A stretch of DNA of 42,754 nucleotides from contig CALUGY010000115.1 of NCBI GenBank assembly GCA_944320295.1, positions 1-42,754 of the forward strand, read 5' to 3'. Position 1 is the stretch's first letter, and the number at the start of each line of letters is the position of its first letter. The notes under the pieces were generated by a model, which worked only from the letters and a program-made list of their open reading frames with translations, made no database searches and had not been told where the DNA came from. The translations under genes and the position numbers were made by a program. This document shows, in pieces, positions 35,572 through 42,754 of this stretch. This DNA is from an uncultured Bacteroides sp. (GTDB lineage: Bacteria; Bacteroidota; Bacteroidia; Bacteroidales; Bacteroidaceae).

Positions 35572-36537
35572 TTATAATGTGTATCCCAAGTCGAATATAA
35601 GGGATGAGGCGCTGGGGTGGTATTTTGCGTAACCTGCGCCTATGCGGATGCGTTTCACCTGTATGCCGGCTCCGGCCGTGAATCCTGCCCAGCGGCTCGA
35701 ACCGTTTATTTCCATTTCCGATGCCCGCAAGAAGTTATATCCTACGGAAGCATACAGGTTCTTGGTGGGCAGGAAGTCCAACCCGAGAACCACGTGGTTC
35801 AGCAACTTCCTTCCGAACTTTGCGGTTGCCATGTCGCCATCGCTCCAACGGTTCAGGCCGTGAAGGGTTACCGATAGCCGGAATGGTGCGTGTGCCATTC
35901 GCTTGCTGAACCCCATTTGCAAATCCGCAGGCAATTTTTCACGGCGTTCTTCGAATGCTTTGAGCTGTCCTCCAAGGTTGCGTGCCAAAACAGAAAAGGA
36001 GAATCCTGTGAAAACATCATAATAGTTTAGCCCTAAATCCACCCCTATGGCAAAGGCGGTGTAAGTGTCATAATGGGAATAGATAAGGTTCGTGCGGACA
36101 CCTCCGCTCCACTTGTCGCTCAGGTCGTAAGTGTAGATGCCGGACAGGGAAATGTCTTTCGCTGTGAAGGTTCCGTATGAGGTGTTTGTTTCATCAGTTT
36201 CCGGCATCTTCCCGTAATCGGCATATTGCACGGCTGCAGCCCATGTGGCGCGTTGACCTGCAACCTTGGCGAATGCAGCCCCGGCAGCGTTTACTCCTTC
36301 CATGTAATGCATATAGTTCAGGGCAAGCGTATTGTCGGCCACACACGACAATAGTGCGGGGTTTTGGATGGCCATGGCCAAATCGTTTTCTATAATGGAG
36401 ATGTTCTCGCCTCCCAATGATGCGGCATGCGACGAAAAAGGCAAATTCAGGAAATGGAAGGCGCTATTCCTGTCTTGTGCCATCAAAAAGAAGGGAAAGA
36501 GGAAGCATATCCCCGTTATGAAAAATTTTTTCGGCAT
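35572..36537 (-). CDS. porQ: Type IX secretion system protein PorQ
   Basis: PorV/PorQ-type outer-membrane beta-barrel protein; PorQ is part of the T9SS shuttle/attachment complex with PorU, PorV and PorZ in Porphyromonas. 321 residues with a signal peptide (MPKKFFITGICFLFPFFLMAQ). The conserved start of the mature part is AFHFLNLPFSSHAASLGGENIS, followed by NPALLSCVADNTLALNYMHYMEGV. Alternating barrel strands continue to a C-terminal aromatic/hydrophobic end (SLIFDLGYTL). Its neighbourhood, next to cmk-ispH-pfkA, is common in Bacteroidales. With sprA it shows that T9SS genes are scattered rather than in one cluster. Confidence 0.88.
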   Translation of the reverse strand: MPKKFFITGICFLFPFFLMAQDRNSAFHFLNLPFSSHAASLGGENISIIENDLAMAIQNPALLSCVADNTLALNYMHYMEGVNAAGAAFAKVAGQRATWAAAVQYADYGKMPETDETNTSYGTFTAKDISLSGIYTYDLSDKWSGGVRTNLIYSHYDTYTAFAIGVDLGLNYYDVFTGFSFSVLARNLGGQLKAFEERREKLPADLQMGFSKRMAHAPFRLSVTLHGLNRWSDGDMATAKFGRKLLNHVVLGLDFLPTKNLYASVGYNFLRASEMEINGSSRWAGFTAGAGIQVKRIRIGAGYAKYHPSASSLIFDLGYTL

Positions 36538-36556
36538 TTTCTTTTAAAATTCTGGT

Positions 36557-36564
36557 CAAAGATA
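36557..36564 (-). promoter_or_regulatory. Predicted -7 box for porQ
   Basis: TATCTTTG on the minus strand, 19 nt upstream of the porQ ATG at 36537, giving a very short leader. Confidence 0.5.
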
Positions 36565-36698
36565 CGGTATTTTTAAAATATCTCGTTACATTTGTGCCAT
36601 AAAACCGAAGGACATTCATCAAGGATTAAAAAAACGAAAATGTAATGTCGTTTGTGTGAAAAAGTAAAGGTGGAAGTATACAATCGTAGGATTTTTAC

Positions 36699-36706
36699 TA
36701 CTTTTG
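36699..36706 (+). promoter_or_regulatory. Predicted -7 box for the tonB-like gene
   Basis: TACTTTTG, 36 nt before the ATG at 36743, in an AT-rich divergent region shared with the porQ promoter. Confidence 0.5.
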
Positions 36707-36742
36707 CCCAAAATGAGAAACACTAAAATTATATTATAAATT

Positions 36743-37432
36743 ATGGAAGTTAAAAAATCGCCTAAAGCAGACTTGGAGAATAAAAGGTCGACTTGGCTGC
36801 TGATTGGCTATGTAATGGTGCTCGCCGTTATGTTCGTGGCTTTCGAGTGGTCGGAGCGTGACATAAAGATCGATACAAGCCAAGCCGTAGCCGATGTCGT
36901 GTTTGAACAGGAAGTTGAGATTCCTATTACAGAACAACCGGAACAAGTTACACCTCCGCCTCCAGTAGCTCCGCCTACAGTAGCTGAGACACTGACTATT
37001 GTGGATGACGACATGGACATTGAAGAAACGGACATCGCCTCTTCTGAGGAAACAGGCGAGGCCGTGGAAATCAAGTATGTGCCTGTAGAAGTGGAGGAAG
37101 AAGAACCTGTGGAAGAGGAAATCTTCGAGGTTGTAGAAGAGATGCCGAGCTTCCCCGGCGGACAGGCTGCGTTGATGCAATATTTGGGTAAGAACATCAA
37201 ATATCCTACTATTGCTCAGGAAAACGGTACACAAGGTCGTGTGGTTTGCCAGTTTGTGGTAAATAGAGACGGTAGTATCGTGGACGTGAAAGTGATTAGA
37301 GGTGTTGACCCGTATCTGGACAAAGAAGCCGTGCGTGTGATTAGCTCCATGCCTAAATGGCAGCCGGGTAAACAACGCGGTAAACCAGTACGTGTGAAAT
37401 ATACTGTGCCTGTAATGTTCAGACTTCAGTAA
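36743..37432 (+). CDS. tonB: TonB-family energy transducer
   Basis: Spans the periplasm and passes proton-motive force from ExbB/ExbD to outer-membrane receptors. 229 residues. A short cytoplasmic N-terminus is followed by one membrane helix at about 18-36 (WLLIGYVMVLAVMFVAFEW). The linker has a short Pro stretch (VTPPPPVAPPTVAE) but is mainly acidic (VEVEEEEPVEEEIFEVVEE). The C-terminal TonB domain, about residues 135-229, has FPGGQAALMQYLGKNIKYP, GRVVCQFVVNRDGSIVDVKVI and the final KWQPGKQRGKPVRVKYTVP pattern. Followed by a terminator. The exbB-exbD genes 3 kb downstream are likely partners, though other tonB genes may exist outside the window. Confidence 0.9.
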   Translation: MEVKKSPKADLENKRSTWLLIGYVMVLAVMFVAFEWSERDIKIDTSQAVADVVFEQEVEIPITEQPEQVTPPPPVAPPTVAETLTIVDDDMDIEETDIASSEETGEAVEIKYVPVEVEEEEPVEEEIFEVVEEMPSFPGGQAALMQYLGKNIKYPTIAQENGTQGRVVCQFVVNRDGSIVDVKVIRGVDPYLDKEAVRVISSMPKWQPGKQRGKPVRVKYTVPVMFRLQ

Positions 37433-37448
37433 TAATTAAACGGAAATG

Positions 37449-37480
37449 AAAGAGGTTGCTTTGGGCAGCCTCTTTTCATT
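37449..37480 (+). terminator. Rho-independent terminator after the tonB-like gene
   Basis: Stem AAAGAGGTTGC (37449-37459) / GCAGCCTCTTT (37465-37475), 11 bp with one G-U pair, followed by TCATTT. Confidence 0.82.
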
Positions 37481-37516
37481 TGGATAATTTCTATTCCCCT
37501 TTCTTTTTTTGAACTT

Positions 37517-38491
37517 ATGTTTGCAGCTTCAGCACTTATAGAGAAAATAAATTCCCATATGGCCGGCTTGGATTTTGCACGCGAACCTTATAGCCTGTAC
37601 GAGCCAATCCGTTATGTGCTTTCGTTAGGAGGTAAGCGAATCCGTCCTCTTCTCATGCTTATGGCTTATAATCTCTATCGTGACGATATAGAAAAGGTAA
37701 TGCCCGTGGCGACAGGTTTCGAAATATACCATAACTTTACATTGCTTCATGATGATGTGATGGATGAAGCGGATATTCGTCGTGGAAAACCTACAGTACA
37801 TAAAGTGTGGAATGAGAATGCCGCTATTTTGTCGGGTGATGCCATGTGTTCTTTGGCGTGCCGTTACGTGACGCAAGCTCCGGCCGAATATGTAGTGGAG
37901 GTTGTGAAGCGTTTTAATGAGATGGCATTGCAGATTTGCGAAGGGCAGCAACTGGATATGGAGTTTGAGTCTCGAAATAGTGTTTCCGAAGAGGAATATC
38001 TGCAAATGATTCGTTTAAAGACCTCTGTCCTTTTGGCAAATAGTCTGGCTGTTGGCGGTCTGTTGGGCGGGGCGTCGGACGAAGCCGTTGAACGTTTGTA
38101 TCATTTTGGCCTGAATCTGGGAATGGCATTCCAATTGAAAGATGATTTGCTGGATGTTTACGGGGACGCGTCTGTCTTTGGCAAAAAAATCGGAGGGGAT
38201 ATACTTTGTAATAAAAAGACGTACCTTCTGATTAAGGCACTTGAACATGCCACTCCTGAACAACGTGAAGCTTTGTGCGCATGGTTGGTTATGGAACAAT
38301 ATGCATCTTCTGAGAAAATAGCAGCCGTAACAGCTTTATATAATGAAATAGGAGTGAAACATTTCTGTGAAATAAAGATTGAGAAATATTCTCGTCATGC
38401 CGCAGAGCATCTTATGGCTATAAATGTAGATGCTGCTAAGAAAGCGGAACTGGAAATTTTGATGAAACAGATGGTTCATAGAATTGTGTGA
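37517..38491 (+). CDS. Polyprenyl (trans-isoprenyl) diphosphate synthase
   Basis: Condenses IPP units onto an allylic diphosphate to make the long isoprenoid chain, probably for menaquinone. 324 residues. Conserved regions: GGKRIRPLL (39-47); first Asp-rich motif DDVMDEADIRRGKPT (79-93); QQLDMEFE in the middle; second Asp-rich motif FQLKDDLLDVYGD near 210. All five catalytic regions seem intact. Chain length cannot be read with confidence. The gene heads a run with the next two genes (10-bp and 54-bp gaps). Confidence 0.92.
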   Translation: MFAASALIEKINSHMAGLDFAREPYSLYEPIRYVLSLGGKRIRPLLMLMAYNLYRDDIEKVMPVATGFEIYHNFTLLHDDVMDEADIRRGKPTVHKVWNENAAILSGDAMCSLACRYVTQAPAEYVVEVVKRFNEMALQICEGQQLDMEFESRNSVSEEEYLQMIRLKTSVLLANSLAVGGLLGGASDEAVERLYHFGLNLGMAFQLKDDLLDVYGDASVFGKKIGGDILCNKKTYLLIKALEHATPEQREALCAWLVMEQYASSEKIAAVTALYNEIGVKHFCEIKIEKYSRHAAEHLMAINVDAAKKAELEILMKQMVHRIV

Positions 38492-38501
38492 TATATAAAG
38501 T

Positions 38502-39209
38502 ATGCCTTATAGAAGACTGCCAAATACGGACCAGGCACGGATTCGTGCTATGAAAGCATTGCTGCAAAAGGCTGCCATTTGTAATGTGTATGATTTGCCG
38601 GTTACTCTGAAAACCTTGACTGCTGTGACGAACTTTCTGCCGAAGTTTGAAGCTGCTCAGTTATATTATATGGAATGTTATTCGCGTCAGTCAAAGGCTG
38701 CCCTTAAGCATCAGTCAAATGTGAAGACGGCCCGTTTGTATGTTTCCCATTTTATTCAGGTTCTTGACTTGGCTGTGGTGCGTTCCGAAATTCGTGCTTC
38801 TTTAAAATCATTGTATGGGCTGGAGCCAGCTAGTAATGCTGTGCCAGATTTGGCAACCGAGAAGGCTTTGTTGGAGTGGGGACGTAAAATTATAGATGGC
38901 GAAAAACTGCGTACTTCTCAAGGGGGAATACCTATTTATAATCCTACAATAGCAAGAGTAAAGGTTTGCTATGACATATTTGTAGAAAGCTATGAAAAAC
39001 AAAAGGACTTACAGGCTTCTACGACTCGTAGTTTGGCCACGCTTGCTGCAATGCGGGAAGATGCTGATACTTTAATTTTAGATGCTTGGAATCAGATAGA
39101 AGCCAAGTTCTCGGAAGTTACTCCTGCGGAAAAACGTCTGGATATATGCCGGGACTATGGGCTTATATATTATTATCGTACTGGAGAGAAAGTTAATCAT
39201 GATGCTTAG
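38502..39209 (+). CDS. Conserved-looking hypothetical protein
   Basis: 235 residues (MPYRRLPNTDQARIRAMKAL...), no signal peptide and no membrane segment. It appears almost wholly alpha-helical, with repeated amphipathic stretches (SRQSKAALKHQSNVKTARLYVSHFIQVLDLAVVR; LILDAWNQIEAKFSE). I do not recognise a named family with certainty. It starts 10 bp after the polyprenyl synthase gene and uses the same low-GC codon style, so it belongs to that transcription unit. Its helical, soluble character gives no enzymatic clue. Confidence 0.8.
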   Translation: MPYRRLPNTDQARIRAMKALLQKAAICNVYDLPVTLKTLTAVTNFLPKFEAAQLYYMECYSRQSKAALKHQSNVKTARLYVSHFIQVLDLAVVRSEIRASLKSLYGLEPASNAVPDLATEKALLEWGRKIIDGEKLRTSQGGIPIYNPTIARVKVCYDIFVESYEKQKDLQASTTRSLATLAAMREDADTLILDAWNQIEAKFSEVTPAEKRLDICRDYGLIYYYRTGEKVNHDA

Positions 39210-39263
39210 AATGGTATATCAGATGCCGTTTTGACTTTAATTTGCATGACATATATTTATAGT

Positions 39264-40040
39264 ATGAATTTGGTTGACTCGCATTCCCATCTTTACCTTG
39301 AAGAATTCTCCCAAGATTTGCCGCAAGTAATGGAAAGGGCCCGTCAGGCAGGAGTTTCTCATATTTTTATGCCCAATATTGATTGTTCTACTGTAAAATC
39401 AATGTTAGATGTTTGCAATAAATATAGAGGCGTTTGTTATCCGATGGTAGGACTTCATCCAACTTCTGTTTCTGGTAATTTTAGAGACGAGTTGGGTATT
39501 CTGAAACATCTTTTGGATACTCGGCGTGATTTTGTGGGAATAGGTGAAGTTGGTATGGATTTGTATTGGGATAAGACCTTCGTGAATGAGCAGCGAGAGG
39601 CTTTGGAAATACAAATAAAGTGGGCTTTGGAGTATGATTTGCCTCTCGTTATACACTGTCGTGAAGCATTTTCCTATGTATATGAATTATTGCAAAAATA
39701 TAAGTCTAACTCTTTAAGGGGTGTTTTCCATAGTTTTACAGGTACTCAAGAGGAAGCCGCGATGTTGTTGGAATTTCCAGGTTTCTTTATTGGCATTAAT
39801 GGTATTGTCACGTTTAATAAATCGCTTTTGCCTCAAATATTATCTTCAATACCTTTAGAACGTATTCTTTTGGAAACAGATGCACCATATTTGGCTCCTG
39901 TACCATATAGAGGGCGGCGTAATGAGAGTGCATATTTGATAAGGACTTTGCAAAAAGTCTCTGAAGTATACGTCCGCCTGCCGGAGGAAGTGGCCCAGGT
40001 TACTTCTGAAAATGCCTTGAATTTATTTGGAAAGCCGTGA
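39264..40040 (+). CDS. TatD family metal-dependent hydrolase/deoxyribonuclease
   Basis: 258 residues from the ATG at 39264 (MNLVDSHSHLYLEEF); the N-terminal DSHSHL carries the first two metal-binding histidines and fixes the start. Other TatD motifs: VGIGEVGMDLYWD (catalytic/metal Glu), LVIHCREAF, GVFHSFTGT and ILLETDAPYLAPVPYRGRRNE (metal Asp). TIM-barrel hydrolases of this group act as 3'-5' DNA exonucleases; the cellular task of this copy is unknown. It follows the hypothetical gene by 54 bp. Confidence 0.93.
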   Translation: MNLVDSHSHLYLEEFSQDLPQVMERARQAGVSHIFMPNIDCSTVKSMLDVCNKYRGVCYPMVGLHPTSVSGNFRDELGILKHLLDTRRDFVGIGEVGMDLYWDKTFVNEQREALEIQIKWALEYDLPLVIHCREAFSYVYELLQKYKSNSLRGVFHSFTGTQEEAAMLLEFPGFFIGINGIVTFNKSLLPQILSSIPLERILLETDAPYLAPVPYRGRRNESAYLIRTLQKVSEVYVRLPEEVAQVTSENALNLFGKP

Positions 40041-40129
40041 GCCATCTCTATAGGTTTTAAAGTTTATTAATTTTGGGATTTTATTTGAGATAAAATGGAA
40101 AGAATGTAACGGGTAAACAAAAAAAAGAA

Positions 40130-40137
40130 TACATTTG
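40130..40137 (+). promoter_or_regulatory. Predicted -7 box upstream of tRNA-Ser
   Basis: TACATTTG, matching TAnnTTTG, about 75 nt before the tRNA. It may drive tRNA-Ser and, by read-through, the exb genes. Confidence 0.45.
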
Positions 40138-40211
40138 TAGCTGAAAAGAAAGAGGGGTATATTCTGCTATGTTTTGTACTCGTTTTCAAAAGTTGATATT
40201 GTATCTTTTTA

Positions 40212-40299
40212 GGAGAGATGCTCGAGTGGTTGAAGAGGCACGCCTGGAAAGCGTGTATACCCCTAAAGGGTATCCGGGGTTCGAATCCCCGTCTCTCCG
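40212..40299 (+). tRNA. tRNA-Ser (anticodon GGA)
   Basis: 88 nt with a full cloverleaf. Acceptor GGAGAGA (40212-40218) pairs with TCTCTCC (40292-40298), discriminator G299. Anticodon stem CACGC/GCGTG with loop CTGGAAA, anticodon GGA at 40246-40248, reading UCC and UCU. The long class II variable arm (ATACCC/GGGTAT) is typical of tRNA-Ser. T arm CGGGG-TTCGAAT-CCCCG. The 3' CCA is not encoded. Confidence 0.97.
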
Positions 40300-40374
40300 C
40301 AAGTTTGGAGTTGTAAAGAAAACAATGAATATACTAAGTAAATCAATTAATTAATCTTAAAAATTAGACACACA

Positions 40375-41178
40375 ATGAAAAAGTTATTTGCAATTGTTGC
40401 TGTAATGGGAGTCTTAACCTTTGGCTCAACTCAACTTGCTTTGGCTCAAGATGCTCCTGCTGCTGAACAAACTGAACAAGCTGTTTCTGCTGCTCCTGCA
40501 GATGAAGCTGCCGCTCCGGTAGTAGCTGAAGAAGGTGGTGGTATTCACAAGGAATTGAAAGTTAAGTTTATTGAAGGTTCCGCTTTCTTCATGAGTTGGA
40601 TCGCCATCGCATTGGTGATTGGTCTTGCATTCTGCATTGAACGTATTATTTATCTGAGCTTGTCTGAAATTAACACGAAGAAATTCGTTGCTTCTATTGA
40701 AGCTGCAATGGAAAAGGGTGATGTTGAAGCAGCCAAGGATATTGCCCGTAATACAAGAGGTCCTGTTGCTTCTATCTATTATCAAGGTTTAATGAGACTT
40801 GATCAAGGCGTAGATGTTGTTGAAAAGTCTGTAGTGTCTTATGGTGGTGTGCAGGCCGGTTATTTGGAAAAAGGATGCTCTTGGATTACGCTGTTTATCG
40901 CCATGTCTCCGTCTTTGGGATTCTTGGGTACTGTAATCGGTATGGTGCAAGCATTCGATAAGATTCAACAGGTAGGTGATATCTCTCCGACGGTCGTAGC
41001 TGGTGGTATGAAAGTTGCCTTGATTACTACGATCTTTGGTTTGATTGCCGCTTTGATTCTGCAAGTATTCTATAACTATATCTTGTCTAAGATTGAAGCT
41101 TTGACTAGTGAAATGGAAGATTCTTCTGTGACATTGTTGGATATGGTTATTAAATACGATTTGAAATACAAGAAATAA
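40375..41178 (+). CDS. exbB: ExbB/TolQ/MotA-family proton channel subunit
   Basis: 267 residues. An N-terminal signal-like segment (MKKLFAIVAVMGVLTFGSTQLALAQ) and an Ala/Glu-rich stretch (about 25-55) precede the channel part. Three membrane helices follow: about 75-95 (FMSWIAIALVIGLAFCIERIIYL), about 160-185 (CSWITLFIAMSPSLGFLGTVIGMVQAF) and about 205-235 (VALITTIFGLIAALILQVFYNYIL). The segment SPSLGFLGTVIGMVQAF is the family signature. It forms the inner-membrane motor with ExbD that powers TonB. First of a tight four-gene cluster with spacing 17, 10 and -1 bp. Confidence 0.93.
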   Translation: MKKLFAIVAVMGVLTFGSTQLALAQDAPAAEQTEQAVSAAPADEAAAPVVAEEGGGIHKELKVKFIEGSAFFMSWIAIALVIGLAFCIERIIYLSLSEINTKKFVASIEAAMEKGDVEAAKDIARNTRGPVASIYYQGLMRLDQGVDVVEKSVVSYGGVQAGYLEKGCSWITLFIAMSPSLGFLGTVIGMVQAFDKIQQVGDISPTVVAGGMKVALITTIFGLIAALILQVFYNYILSKIEALTSEMEDSSVTLLDMVIKYDLKYKK

Positions 41179-41195
41179 GAAATTTATTCTGCGAT

Positions 41196-41681
41196 ATGAA
41201 GAAATTTAGAATACAAAATGTTTCAGGTGCGGCGCTATATGCAATGCTCGCTGTAACACTCATTATCTTGTGCCTGTTCTTCTTTGGTGGAGAGGCGCCT
41301 GTTGACCAGCGGGTTGTTTCAGACCCGGCAATATCGCAGCCTGCACAGACAGATACACTTATTTACTGGATGTATATATTGTTTGGTATAATGGTGGCTG
41401 TTACTGTAGTAGCTGCTGTCGCTCAATTGGTTTCAAGTTTCATGGATTCTCCTAAGGCCACGATAAAATCCTTGTTGGGTTTCTTCTTGCTGGTCGTTAT
41501 CATGATTGCTTCTTGGGCAGCTGGTAGTGGAGAAGCATTAGTTTTGCCGGGATATGAGGGTACTGAGAATGTACCATTCTGGTTGAAGCTAACAGACATG
41601 TTCTTGTATACCATCTATATCCAAATTGCTGTGATTATTGTGGCAATTGTTGGATTCGGAATTGCTAAGAAATTTAAATAA
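41196..41681 (+). CDS. Four-helix membrane protein between exbB and exbD
   Basis: 161 residues with four predicted membrane helices: about 11-30 (LYAMLAVTLIILCLFFFGG), 55-80 (WMYILFGIMVAVTVVAAVAQLV), 92-110 (LLGFFLLVVIMIASWAAG) and 138-158 (IYIQIAVIIVAIVGFGIA). No family name comes to mind. Its fixed place inside the exb cluster, 17 bp after exbB and 10 bp before exbD, suggests an accessory part of the same energy-transducing complex; this is inference from context only. Confidence 0.82.
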   Translation: MKKFRIQNVSGAALYAMLAVTLIILCLFFFGGEAPVDQRVVSDPAISQPAQTDTLIYWMYILFGIMVAVTVVAAVAQLVSSFMDSPKATIKSLLGFFLLVVIMIASWAAGSGEALVLPGYEGTENVPFWLKLTDMFLYTIYIQIAVIIVAIVGFGIAKKFK

Positions 41682-41691
41682 TTAGAGAAAG

Positions 41692-42285
41692 ATGGCTAGA
41701 AAGAAAAGAGGAGTCCCTGAGATCAACTCGAGTTCAACGGCTGATATTGCTTTCTTGCTGCTTATTTTCTTCTTAATTACGACATCTATGGATACGGATC
41801 GTGGTTTGGCAAGGCAGTTGCCTCCACCACCAGATCCGAACCAACAGGCGAATAATGATGTTAAGTTGAAAGAGCGTAATGTTTTGGTAGTTAGATTGAA
41901 CTTTAACGATGAGTTAATGTGCAATGGAGAATACATGACTATTCATGACATACGTCGGAAAGCAAAGGAATTCATCGCAAATCCGATGGATGATAGCAAA
42001 ATGCCGGAAAAGCATCCTATGAATGTGCCTTTCTTTGGCGATATGATGGTAACGAAGAATCATGTGATCTCATTAAGTTGTGACCGTGGTACTTCATATC
42101 AGGCATATATTTCTGTACAGAACGAACTTGTTGCCGCTTATAATGAGTTGCGTGATGAGACCGCTCAACAGAAATGGGGTAAGAATTATGCAGATTTGGA
42201 TGAAGTACAGCAGGAAGCTATACGTAAAATTTATCCTCAGAAGATATCTGAGGCAGAACCTAAATCATACGGAGACAAGAAGTAA
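41692..42285 (+). CDS. exbD: ExbD/TolR-family protein, first copy
   Basis: 197 residues. The N-terminal basic segment MARKKRGVPEINSSSTADIAFLLLIFFLITTSM carries one membrane helix, with the conserved proton-path Asp in STADIAFLL (residue 18). A Pro-rich linker (LPPPPDPNQQ) and a periplasmic domain longer than in E. coli ExbD follow, including an insertion near KMPEKHPMNVPFFGDMM. Works with ExbB as the motor for TonB. Stop and next start share one base. Confidence 0.92.
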   Translation: MARKKRGVPEINSSSTADIAFLLLIFFLITTSMDTDRGLARQLPPPPDPNQQANNDVKLKERNVLVVRLNFNDELMCNGEYMTIHDIRRKAKEFIANPMDDSKMPEKHPMNVPFFGDMMVTKNHVISLSCDRGTSYQAYISVQNELVAAYNELRDETAQQKWGKNYADLDEVQQEAIRKIYPQKISEAEPKSYGDKK

Positions 42286-42749
42286 TGGGAAAGTTTAATA
42301 ACACAGGTAAGCGTGGAATGCCTACGCTGAACACTTCTTCTCTGCCTGACCTTATCTTTACGTTGTTGTTCTTCTTCATGATTGTGACAACTATGCGTGA
42401 AGTTACATTAAAGGTTGAGTTTAAGGTTCCGCAGGCTACTGAATTGGAAAAACTGGAAAAGAAGTCTTTGGTTACATTCATCTATGTAGGGAAACCTACT
42501 GCGGAATTCCGTAAGAAATTGGGTGATGAGAGTCGTATCCAGTTGAATGACGCTTTTGCAGAAACGAGTGAGATTCAAGATTACATTATTGGTGAACGTG
42601 CTAGTATGAAGGAGTCTGATCAACCGTTGATGCAAGTTTCTTTGAAAGTTGACAAGGATACCAAGATGGGTATTGTGACTGACATCAAGGAGGCGTTGCG
42701 TAAGGCTTATGCATTGAAGATTAACTATTCTGCACAACAACGTCAGTAA
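42285..42749 (+). CDS. exbD: ExbD/TolR-family protein, second copy
   Basis: 154 residues, complete; the stop TAA is at 42747-42749, five bases before the window end. One N-terminal membrane helix (LPDLIFTLLFFFMIVTTM) with the conserved Asp in SSLPDLIF, then a compact periplasmic domain (VTFIYVGKPTAEF, GIVTDIKEALRKAYALKINYS). It diverges clearly from the first copy, so the pair is likely a heteromer or has separate partners. ATG overlaps the upstream stop (TAATG). Confidence 0.92.
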   Translation: MGKFNNTGKRGMPTLNTSSLPDLIFTLLFFFMIVTTMREVTLKVEFKVPQATELEKLEKKSLVTFIYVGKPTAEFRKKLGDESRIQLNDAFAETSEIQDYIIGERASMKESDQPLMQVSLKVDKDTKMGIVTDIKEALRKAYALKINYSAQQRQ

Positions 42750-42754
42750 AGTTA

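Noticed and set aside
40212-40299. tRNA-Ser as an integration site of a mobile element
   Set aside because: No integrase, no direct repeat of the tRNA 3' end and no foreign genes are seen next to it.
40169-40354. Short open frame over 40169-40354
   Set aside because: It spans the tRNA-Ser gene and has no coding character.

Overview
The window looks like chromosomal DNA of an order Bacteroidales bacterium (Bacteroidota). The evidence is gene content and order: ruvA-sprA, mutY-ssb-gldE, cmk-ispH-pfkA-porQ, an S46 dipeptidyl-peptidase, meso-DAP dehydrogenase, and exbB-orf-exbD-exbD. In addition, many genes have the Bacteroidota -7 promoter box TAnnTTTG upstream (TACCTTTG, TATCTTTG, TACTTTTG), and Shine-Dalgarno sites are mostly absent. 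I do not name a genus.

Layout. 1-398: tail of an unidentified gene, then a repeat array. 399-1298 (-): ddh. 1506-9499 (+): ruvA and the giant outer-membrane protein SprA/Sov of the type IX secretion system (T9SS). 9528-9970: a non-coding element of eleven 23-nt palindromic repeats between inverted arms. 9966-13531 (-): mutY, ssb, gldE and a phosphopantetheinyl transferase. 13660-14418 (+): plsC. 14549-15295 (-): DUF4369-like lipoprotein. 15498-17657 (+): DPP7-type peptidase, followed by a 374-bp array of seventeen 22-nt units. 18399-22497 (+): polysaccharide export protein, chain-length regulator, WbuC-like cupin. 22645-23472 (-): lipoprotein. 23744-25027 (+): CyuA-like desulfidase. 25128-25709 (-): SlyD-like PPIase. 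26110-32399 (+): branched-chain amino acid operon (leader peptide, ilvD, ilvB, ilvN, acyl-ACP thioesterase, ilvC). 32659-35341 (+): cmk, ispH, pfkA. 35572-36537 (-): porQ. 36743-42749 (+): tonB-like gene, polyprenyl synthase, an unknown gene, tatD, tRNA-Ser(GGA), exbB, a four-helix membrane protein and two exbD genes.

How the genes work together. SprA and PorQ are T9SS parts, and GldE is associated with the same system. The TonB-like protein and the ExbB/ExbD set form an energy transducer for outer-membrane receptors. The ilv genes cover the shared valine/isoleucine steps, from acetolactate synthesis to the dehydratase. IspH and the polyprenyl synthase belong to isoprenoid synthesis.

Two things stand out. 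First, the ilv operon has a complete transcription attenuator: a 25-residue leader peptide with 12 branched-chain residues, a perfect 11-bp terminator stem, and a competing perfect 10-bp antiterminator that begins at the leader stop codon. Second, seven intergenic regions carry arrays with an exact 22-nt period (six loci) or 23-nt period (one locus). They fall into three unrelated sequence families, mostly built on a palindromic core, and five of the six convergent gene junctions contain one. The constant spacing despite sequence drift is the most novel-looking signal here.

Base composition is uneven. The 3' half of sprA, the 3' half of the peptidase gene and cmk-ispH are very GC-rich, while everything from about 36.5 kb onward is much lower in GC.
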